From: Ichthyophis bannanicus
Lineage: Eukaryota; Chordata; Amphibia; Gymnophiona; Ichthyophiidae
Reading direction: 5' to 3'
NCBI GenBank assembly: GCA_033557465.1
Contig: CM066033.1
Location: 709,639,637-709,703,636 of the forward strand
Length of the DNA stretch: 64,000 bases
Positions 56,161-64,000 of this stretch are shown in pieces; positions within the stretch are counted from its first letter, which is position 1; each line of letters starts with the position of its first letter. Made by a program: the position numbers and the translations under genes. The notes beneath the pieces were generated by a model, which was given only the letters and a program-made list of their open reading frames with translations, was not told the origin of the DNA and did no database searches.

Positions 56161-58629
56161 AACATAAGAACATAAGATATGCCATACTGGGTCAGACCAA
56201 GGTCCATCAAGCCCAGTATTCTGTTTCCAACAGTGGCCAATCTAGGTCATACGTACCTAGCAGTTTCCCCAAGGGACACAGGTTCCACAATGCTTGTATT
56301 GGTTCAAGCATTGATATCCTGGGTCCCTTCTTAATAATGGTTTATGGACCTTTCCTCCAGGAACTTGTCCAAACCTTTTTTAAACCCAGCTACACTAACA
56401 GCCTTTACTACATCCTCCGGTAACAAATTCCAGAGTTTGATTACACGTTAAGTGAAAAAATATTTTCTTTTATTAGTCTTAAATAGTTTACCCTGTAGCT
56501 TCATTGCATGTCCCCTAGTCTTTCTATATTCTGATAAGGTAAACAATCGATCTACGTTTACCCGTTCCACTCCGTTCATTAATTTATAGACTTCTATCAT
56601 ATCTCCCCTCAGCCGTCTCTTTTCCAGGTTAAAGAGCCCCAACCTTTTTAGCCTTTCTTCATAGGAGTAGCCTTCCATCCCCTTTACCATTTTGGTGGCT
56701 CTTCTCTGAACCTTTTCTAAAATTGCTATATCCTTTTTAAGATATGGCGACCAGAATTGCACACAATATTCAAGGTGCGGTCTCACCATGGAACGATATA
56801 GAGGCATTATAATATCTTTTGTTTTATTTTCCATTCCTTTCCTTATCATACCTAGCATTCTATTTGCTCTCTTGGCCGCCGCTGCACACTGGGCCGAGGG
56901 TTTTAACATGGTATCCACAAGGACGCCTAAATCTTTTTCTTGGGTGGTGGTTCCTAATGTGGAACCTTGCATCGTGTAACCATAGTTTGGGTTGTTCTTC
57001 CCTAGGTGCATAACCTTGCACTTCTCCACATTAAATTTCATCTGCCATTTTGATGCCCAGTCTTCCAATTTATCAAGATCCTCTTGCAATTTTCCACAAT
57101 CCTCCTGGGTTTTAACAACTTTAAATAGTTTTGTGTCATCAGCAAATTTGATAACCTCACTCGTTATTCCACTTTCCAGGTCATTTATGAATATGTCAAA
57201 AAGCAGCAGACCCAGCACAGATCCCTGGGGTACACCACTATTCACCTTTCTCCATTGGGAAAATTGGCCATTTAGCCCTACCCTCTGCTTTCTATCTTTT
57301 AACCAGTTCCTGATCCACAGTAGTACACTGCCTCCTATCCCATGACTCTTTAGTTTTGCCAAAAGTCTCTCATGAGGGACCTTGTCAAAGGCTTTCTGAA
57401 AGTCCAGATACACAATATCAACCGACTCACCTTTGTCCACCTGTTTATTCACTCCTTCAAAAAAACATAACAGATTAGTAAGACAAGATCTTCCTTGTCT
57501 AAAGCCATGTTGGCTGTCTCCCATTAGGTCGTGACTATCTATATGCTGAGTAATTTTATTCTTTATGATGGTTTCTACCATTTTTCCCGGTACTGATGTC
57601 AGGCTCACCGGTCTGTAGTTTCCCGGATCACCCCTCGAACCCTTTTTAAAAATTGGTGTTACATTGGCGATCCTCCAATCCTCAGGTATTAGAGATGATT
57701 TTAATGATAGTTCACAGATTACTGATAGCAGGTCTGCAATCTCAAATTTCAGTTCTTTCAACACCCTTGGATGTATACCATCCGGCCCAGGTGATTTGCT
57801 ACTCTTCAGTTTATCTAATAGTTGTAGGACATCTTCCCGATGTATCGATATTTCCTTCAATTCTTCCACACCTTTAAATACCACTTCAGTCGTGGGTAAC
57901 ATCCCTACATCTTCCTCAGTAAAGACCGAAGCAAAGAATTCATTCAGTCTCTCCGCTATCGCCTTGTCGCCTCTTAGTGCTCCTTTAACCCCTTTATCAT
58001 CTAATGGACCAACTGACTCTCTCACGGGTTTTTTGCTACGAATGTACTTGAAAAGGTCTTTATTTCGCGTTTTTGCTACCGCAGCAAGCTTCTTCTCAAA
58101 TTCTCTCTTTGCCTGCCTTATCAATGCCTTGCATTTGACTTGCCAGTGCTTGTGCTGTTTCCAGGTTTCATCATTTGGCTCTTTTTTCCATTTCTTGAAA
58201 GATGCTTTTTTGGCAACAACCGCCTCTCTGACCTCAGCTTTAAACCATGCTGGCAATTTTTTGGACTTCCTTCCACTTTTCTTAAAGCGTGGAATACAGC
58301 TGGTCTGGGCTTCCAAGATAGTATTTTTCAACAACACCCAAGCTTGATGTACGTCTTTAACCTTTGCAACTGCTCCTTTTAGTTTTTTCTTAACTGTTTT
58401 CCTCATTCTATCATAGTCTCCCTTTCGAAAGTTAAAGGGTAGTACTGTGGATTTCCTTACTATCCCTCCTCCACTAATTAAATCAAAGGCGATCATGCTA
58501 TGATCACTATTGCCAAGTGGCCCCAACACCCTTATCTCTTGCACTACATCTGGTGTTCCACTAAGGACTAGGTCTAATATTGCTTCCCCTCTGGTCGGTT
58601 CATGAACCAGTTGCTCCAAGAAGCATAGG
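56161..58629 (-). mobile_element. CR1-like LINE, 5' truncated, young-looking
   Basis: 3' UTR at 56161-56340 with CATACTGGGTCAGACCA, known from CR1 tails. ORF2 extends to 58619, cut within the endonuclease. A different subfamily from the 16405-20926 copy. Confidence 0.88.
56330..58619 (-). pseudogene. CR1 ORF2, one in-frame stop
   Basis: 723 open codons from the endonuclease end (GEAILDLVLSG, GNSDHSMIAFD) through RT: GPDGIHPRVL, YLDFQKAFDKVPH, GVPQGSVLGLLLF, FADDTKLF and DLGVLVDTML, to RKYFFT. The only visible disruption is TAA at 56448-56450, where the related copy has Glu; the C-terminal RVIKLWNLLPEDVV continues in frame after it. Truncation removes the first half of the endonuclease. Confidence 0.88.
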
Positions 58630-58914
58630 GAAGTGTCTGTCTATACACTGTTTTAACTATAAACACACGCACCGTTTAATGACTCTGCAACTTTAAAGCC
58701 TTTACGGGTTCACATCGGCAATTGGTCTCAGAAAAACTAACGGCACTGAAAACTGGAGCTGATAGCTCGTGAACTGTGCCAGTTTCACATCAATGACCCT
58801 ATGCCATACGTGATCTTCTATTTTTTTGTTTATTTTCTCTATTAAAGACTCTCTTTAAATGTCCATTCCTGTTCTTAAAATATTTATCATCCTCACATGT
58901 AATAACTTGCCACA

Positions 58915-58990
58915 AGATCAATATTCTCGACGTGAGGAAATATCAAAAACAATTGTTTTTGATATCTCCTCACGTCGAGAATATTGATCT
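58915..58990. repeat. 76-bp near-perfect palindrome
   Basis: Two 38-base arms without a loop, one mismatch (58939 against 58966), centred on AATT at 58952/58953. The arms start AGATCAATATTCTCGACGTG. Confidence 0.95.
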
Positions 58991-59167
58991 GAAATCTTGT
59001 TACAGAAATACTCACCCGAAGATATTAAAACCCTCCCCCCTCAGCACACTCTCTCGCTGAATCTCCTACAGATTGCCATATCCACCTCAGGGGCTGCTTA
59101 ATCGCAAGCTTTCTCTCAGCTCACGAATCTAAGAAAGATAATAAACCCTTACTTCTAAATAACAACC

Positions 59168-59616
59168 ATGACCTTCTCCATACTGGCCATCACATGCATT
59201 TACCTACTTGTCAATTCGATTTATGAATCCACTGCTCTCACACACGATCATAACCATATCCCACTACTTCACAGCACGAGCAAAAAACACCACCGAAGCC
59301 ATTACCAATATCCTCAAAACCCATGCTACAAAAGACAATCCCACCTGCTCCATATAGCCCTAGAGCAAACAGTCAACACAAAATGCATCAAACCTGATGT
59401 TCAGCATGAACTCAGGTGCGCCCTCATTAACGCTCGCTCTGCTCGCAATAAATGGCCAGCCATCACAGACATCATAACCAATCGCAACCTAGACATGTTA
59501 ATGGTCACAGAAACCTGGCTCACTGACACTGTCATACTAAATCAGCTCACACCCCCCAAATACTCTATCTTCACATGTAACAGGATGAACAAAAGAGGAG
59601 GGGGAGTCTGCATAAA
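59168..59616 (+). pseudogene. L2-like ORF2 N-terminus (AP-like endonuclease), truncated
   Basis: The start at ATG 59168 gives a hydrophobic first ~20 residues. The endonuclease region begins near residue 85 (INARSARNK) with the catalytic Glu in TETWL. Beyond 59616 the open frame runs into the DIRS terminal repeat and is not LINE protein. Confidence 0.65.
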
Positions 59617-59989
59617 GCACAGTTACTTACCTGTAACAGGTGATCTCTGGGAACAGCAGGAATTAGTCTTCACATATGGGTACGTCGGTACCGACTGAGC
59701 CTGCACGGGAACGCTCCCCAGCGTCCCAAAAAAGGAAAGCTTTTGGGAGCATCCCACAGCGCCTGCGCGCTGCCTTCTCGCCTTTCTTAACCGCCTCTCT
59801 CCAGTTCAAGTTTTAAAGCTGAGACAAAGAGAGAGAGAGGAAAGGAAAGATAGATAGAGAGAAACAACTCCTAGGGGAGGTGGGTGGGTTGTGAAGACTT
59901 ATTCCTGCTGTTCCCAGAGATCACCTGTTACAGGTAAGTAACTGTGCTATCTCCAGGAACAAGCAGGAATGAGTCTTCACATATGGGGA
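59617..59989 (-). repeat. Left ITR and ICR of G
   Basis: 59617-59673 and 59891-59947 are inverted copies (57 bp, about one mismatch). GTCGGTACCGAC at about 59684-59695. AGGGGAGGTGGGTGGG before the ICR. Confidence 0.92.
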
Positions 59990-60101
59990 CTCCCCAGCTA
60001 GAGATGCCCGGGAGATCCCCAAGGTAGTGAGACCCTGAGAAGGGCTCTACCTCCTCCCATGGATCTCAGGCATCCAACCAGGGATGGAGGGTAGGAGTTG
60101 A

Positions 60102-61180
60102 TTAAGCATGGAACAGGTGTTTGAGAACAGTCTGACCAAACAAGGCATCCCGGCGGGAGTCCTTGTCCAAGCAGTAATGGGCTGTGAAGGTATGAACCGA
60201 GGCCCAGGTGGCCGCTCGACAGATCTGGTCGATGGACACAGAATTTAGATGAGCCATAGAGGCTGCCATGGCCCTCACATTGTGAGCTGTGACATGGCCC
60301 TCCAGAGAAAGGTTCTTACTCTGGTAGGCGAAAGAAATACACTGAGCAATCCAATTTGACAGTGCCCTCTTAGAGACTGGAAGTCCCAAATGAGAGGGAT
60401 CAAAGGCAACAAAGAGAAGAGAAGACTTTCTATGTTGCTGTGTCCTTTGCAAGTAAAAGGCAAGAGCCCTCTTACAATCCAGGGTATGAAGATTCCTCTC
60501 TGCACTTGATGCATGAGGACCTGGAAAAAAGACAGGTAAATATACCTCTTGGTTAAGATGAAAAGGCGAGACCACTTTAGGCATAAAGTGTGGATTGGTC
60601 CTAAGGACTACCTTATCATGATGGAACCTTGTATAAGGTGGATTAGCCACTAAGGCTTGCAGTTCACTGATGCGGCAAGCTGAGGTGACCGCAATAAGAA
60701 AGATAACCTTCCAGGAAAGAAATTTCAAGGAGGTAGTGGCTAAGGGCTCAAAGGGTGGCTTCACGAGCTGACCAAGAACCAGATTCAAGTCCCATGCCAC
60801 TGGAGGTGGTCTAATGGGAGGTTTAGTTAACAGAAGGCCTCTCATGAATCTTGCAATAAGAGGATGAGAGGAAACAGGTTGTCCATTGAGAGGCTTGAGA
60901 GATCCTGCAATAGCACTCAAATGGACCCTTACTTGAATTCGTTATGAGGCCTGCATGGGAAAGATGCAGGAGATACTCTAGTAAAGAATTCAAAGGTATT
61001 GCTAGGGGGTTAATACCCTTCTCAGCACACCAAATGGTAAACCTTTTCCATTTAAAAGCATAGGAACGTCTAGTAGAAGGCTTTCTGGAAGCATGAAGGA
61101 TATCCCTTACTTGCTGAGAAAGATGCCAATCTTGAAGGTCTAAGCCTTCAGCAACCAAGCCCTGAGATGGACAGATTGGG
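60102..61180 (-). pseudogene. DIRS tyrosine recombinase, one frame break (element G)
   Basis: 272 codons are open (60920-60102): TSACRISELQALV (Arg), TAHNVRAM (His-x-x-Arg), FTAHYCLDKDS (Tyr). The N-terminal core-binding part (STRRSYAFKWKRFTIWC) is in another frame up to about 61180, joined near 60930. Confidence 0.85.
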
Positions 61181-61199
61181 GGTTTGGGTGCCACAACCT

Positions 61200-63850
61200 T
61201 CCGCCCTCCTGAGAGAGGAGATCTGGAGCAGACCCTAAGTCCAGGGAGGGAGCTTGGGAAAGATGCAGAAGTAGAGGGAACCACACTTGGCGTGGCCAAC
61301 GTGGAGCTATGAGGATCATAGTACCTCAATCTCTCTGAAGTTTGAACAGGGTCTTGGGAATTAGGGGAATGGGTGGAAAGGCGTACAGGAAGTCTTGACC
61401 CCAATGAAGGAGGAAGGCTTCCCTGGCCTGAACTCCCTGACACGGAATTCTGGAACAGAATCGGGGAAGTTTGGCATTCCATGGACTTGCAAAGAGGTCT
61501 ATGTCCGGGGTTCCCCAAATTCGAAAGATTCTGACTATCTGGTCCATATGAAGGGACCATTCGTGTGGAAGCAGAACGCGACTGAGTCTGTCTGCCCAAG
61601 AGTTTTGAACTCCTGGAAGGTATACTGCCAGAAGATGAATTTGATGCTCTCTGGCGAAGGCCCATAATCTCAGAGCTTCGATGCAAAGCGACAGAGAGCC
61701 AGTCCCTCCCTGCTTGTTCACATAGAACATGGCTACTTTGTTGTCCGTGTGAATGAGGACTGTCTTGTAGCTGAGCAGGGTATGGAAGACTCAGAGCCAA
61801 GAAGATTGCTCTGAGCTCTAAGATGTTGATATGTAGGGAGATCTCCTGTGGGGACCAAATGCCCTGGGTGGAGAGGTCTTGAAGATGAGCTCCCCAACCC
61901 TTTGGAGAGGCATCTGTTGTAAGGATTGCTTGGGGTAACAACTGTTGGAAGGGGGACCCCAGCAACAGATTTTGAGTGGATTTTCACCACTGGAGAGACC
62001 AAAAGAGGCACCTGGAGGTTGCTATTTTTTCTGACAGACCCCCTGATGCCTGGGTCCACTAGGTGGACAAAGTCCATTGAGCTGCCCTCATGTGAAGGTG
62101 AGCATAAGGGACCACATGCACAGTGGATGCCATGTGGTCTAGCAGTTGTAACATCTCTCGAGCAGTTAGATGGGTTTTTAACTGAATCTGAGAGGCTAAC
62201 TGCACTAAGCGTAGGCAACGGGCCTGGGGAAGATAGGCCCTTGCAGTTGTGGTATCCAGCAAGGCCCCTATGAACTCTAGGGACTGAGTAGGGGTGAGTT
62301 GGGACTTTGGAATGTTTATCACCAGTACCAGATACTGAAGAACACGCATTGTGCAGGCTAGGGAAGTCTGGGCCTCTGATTGGGATGAAGCTCGGATGAG
62401 CCAGTCGTCCAGATATGGGAATACGAATATTCCTAGAGTGCATAGAAATGCAGCTATTACTGCCATGCATTTTGTGAACACTCTTGGAGCAGAGGCCAGA
62501 CCAAAGGGATGCACCCTGTATTGGTAGTGCTTTTCCTGATAAAGGAACCGAAGGAACCTTCTGTGTGCTGGATGGATGAGTATATTGGTATACGCATCCT
62601 TGAGATCTAGAGAACAAAGCCAATCCTGACTCTGAAGGAATGGAAGGAGAGTACCCAGAGAAATCATCTTGAATTTCTCCTTGTATAGGAATTTGTTCAA
62701 TTCTCTGAGATCTAATATGGGTCTGTAACCCCCTGTTTTCTTTGGAATTAGAAAGTAGGGGAGTAGAACCCTGAGCCCTGTTGAAGAAGAGGTACTTCTT
62801 CTATTGCCCCTTGGGCAAGAAGGGTAGAAATCTCTTGACCTAGAAGGTCGAGGAGAGATGTTGGAGAATTGAACTGTCTCACCATGGTGTAGGGAGGAAG
62901 GTTTGAGAAATGAAGTTTGTACCCTTCCCTTATTTATTTATTTATTTATAGTCTCTTCTATACCGCGCCATTCAGCATCAGCGCAGTTTACAACAAACAA
63001 TGAAATTACACATTTCCAATGGTACTTTGTGTTTACAGATGAACAGGACATATAACTTGGATAACAGGGGTAACTATATACAATTTACGACATGGTCGTG
63101 TGCTCATTTTGGTTTCAGTCAAGGGAGATTTGGGTGGTTTAAGCAGTTGGTGCTGTACTCCTATTGGTTTCCGGGTAATGCAGGAGGAAGAGGTAGTGTT
63201 TTTCAAGGCCTTCCTGAATTGGAATATGTCTGGGATTGCTTGGATGTTGTGGGGGAGGTTATTCCAGATCATTGGTGCATAGAATTTGTAGGCCCTGCTA
63301 GATGTTGACTAGGTGCATTGAGTTATTGATCTTGGGACTATCAAGGTGTTTTGTGCTACTGACCTTCTGTCCCTGTTGTGGGGTGTCGTCTGGATTAGCT
63401 CTGCTAGCGATGCTGACGAGAGCCCTTTGGTGGCTTTGAAGGTGAGTAGCAAGGTCTTGAATGTGAGTCTACCTTGTATCGGGAGCCAGTGGAGTTGTTT
63501 CAGAATGGGTGAGACATGGTCTTTCCTGGATGCTCCGTGTAGTACTCTTACTGCGGCGTTCATTGCCATTTGCAGTGGGTTCAAAGAGGTTTGGGGGAGT
63601 CCTTGCAGTACTGCGTTTGCATAATCGAAATGTGGGATGATTAGTGCCTGATAGATGGTCCTGAAATCGTCTGGCTCCAGCAGGGATCGCAGGTATCTAA
63701 GGGATCTAATTGATGGAAAGGGTCCAATGCTCTGCTGTGATTTGCTCCCATCTGGGAGCAAAGTGAGCTAACCTTCCTGGAATGGTGAGAGGCTCTGGTT
63801 CTTTTACAGCCAGAAAGGCTAAGTTCTCTAGCTGCAAGTCAAAGGCCCTG
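61200..63850 (-). pseudogene. DIRS RT / RNase H / methyltransferase, broken (element G)
   Basis: RT piece (62700-62059): SLDLKDAY, FPYLDDWLIR, HMASTVHV. RNase H and methyltransferase piece (61730-61326): MFYVNKQGG, WADRLSR, IDLFASPWN, YAFPPIP. Frameshifts lie near 62060 and 61780. The N-terminal RT is split by the L2-like insertion, resuming at about 63706-63850. Confidence 0.82.
62935..63705 (-). mobile_element. L2-like LINE 3' fragment inserted in G
   Basis: ORF2 C-terminus on the minus strand: ALIIPHFDYANAVLQGLP, AAVRVLHGASRKDHVSPIL, LHWLPIQGRLTFK, then MIWNNLPHNIQAI and FRKALKNTTSS. The 3' tail TAAATAAATAAATA is at 62935-62950. This is the L2-clade C-terminal pattern. RT motifs A to C are absent through 5' truncation. 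Confidence 0.85.
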
Positions 63851-64000
63851 AGGAGGCTGAGGCTGTTGGGCTACAGTAGGCCTTGCAGCCTTAGGCTTGG
63901 CCTGTTTAGGTTGTTGACGCTTTGCAGCAAAACGACCTACAGAAGATGTCTGCTGATCATAAACAGGATAATATCTTCCCTTTTTAGGAAAATATGTCTT

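Larger units (their letters stand above)
58640..59616 (+). mobile_element. L2-like LINE 5' part, interrupted by element G
   Basis: A leader with a 76-bp palindrome, then from ATG 59168 a protein whose later part is an endonuclease N-terminus: CALINARSARNKWPAITDI, MVTETWLTD and GGGVCIK. It stops being LINE at 59616 where G begins; the rest would lie beyond the window. Confidence 0.7.
59617..64000 (-). mobile_element. DIRS-like retrotransposon G (family II), right part beyond window
   Basis: Left end GCACAGTTACTTACC at 59617. It has an ICR, recombinase, RT/RNase H/methyltransferase split by an L2-like insertion (about 62935-63705), and the start of the Gag C-terminal tail near 63900-64000. Close relative of F. 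Confidence 0.9.

Noticed and set aside
59168..59698. Apparent 176-codon plus-strand gene
   Set aside because: Chimera: LINE endonuclease to 59616, then reads into the terminal repeat of element G.

Overview
This is a eukaryotic, almost certainly vertebrate, chromosomal window from a large, transposon-rich genome. There is no sign of prokaryotic gene organisation. Abundant DIRS-like tyrosine-recombinase retrotransposons, CR1 and L2-like LINEs, Tx1/L1, Tc1, Tigger and hAT elements suggest an amphibian (caecilian or salamander type) or possibly a reptile. The species call is inference only. The one recognisable host-gene piece is an 80-codon exon on the minus strand (30233-30472) of a LARP4-type RNA-binding protein, with consensus splice sites on both sides and a 12-glutamine run. 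The window is therefore best read as two very long, repeat-filled introns flanking this exon; no other host exon was recognised.

At least ten DIRS-like elements, all on the minus strand, make up well over half of the window. Two terminal-sequence families occur. Family I carries a GTCGGCGCCGAC palindrome near its ends: A 1-4160, B 5125-10866, D 40203-45931, and a divergent relative C 31955-36430. Family II carries GTCGGTACCGAC: F 46589-52192, G 59617-64000+, and the non-autonomous pair N1 (4161-5124 plus 10867-14892) and N2 (23182-28356). Degraded copies H (46480-46588 plus 52193-54545) and J (54546-56128) are also present. Autonomous copies read, in sense order, right ITR, zinc-finger Gag, RT/RNase H/methyltransferase, overlapping tyrosine recombinase, internal complementary region (ICR), left ITR. 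N1 and N2 keep the ends and a ~520-residue Gag but have unrelated non-coding DNA where RT and recombinase should be.

Layout left to right: A abuts N1, which contains B nested inside it (1-14892); an L2-like LINE tail (15061-15345); a CR1 element with ORF1 and ORF2 (16405-20926); an unassigned coding-like remnant (20930-22330); N2 sitting in a CA/TA microsatellite (23182-28356); unassigned repeat-like DNA with two poly(T) runs (28411-29750); the LARP4 exon; a non-autonomous hAT with an 8-bp target duplication and a large foldback (30771-31828); C, interrupted by a Tigger that itself contains an L2 fragment (31955-36430); a Tx1/L1 fragment interrupted by a complete Tc1 (36865-39560); D; a Tx1/L1 endonuclease fragment; F nested in H, which abuts J; a nearly intact CR1 ORF2 (56161-58629); the 5' part of an L2-like LINE with a 76-bp palindrome (58640-59616), interrupted by G; and an L2-like fragment inside G.

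How parts may work together (inference): D and B keep recombinase frames with all catalytic residues, and family II copies share ends with N1/N2, so N1/N2 could have been mobilised in trans. Most Gag and RT frames carry frameshifts, so no copy here looks fully autonomous as it stands.
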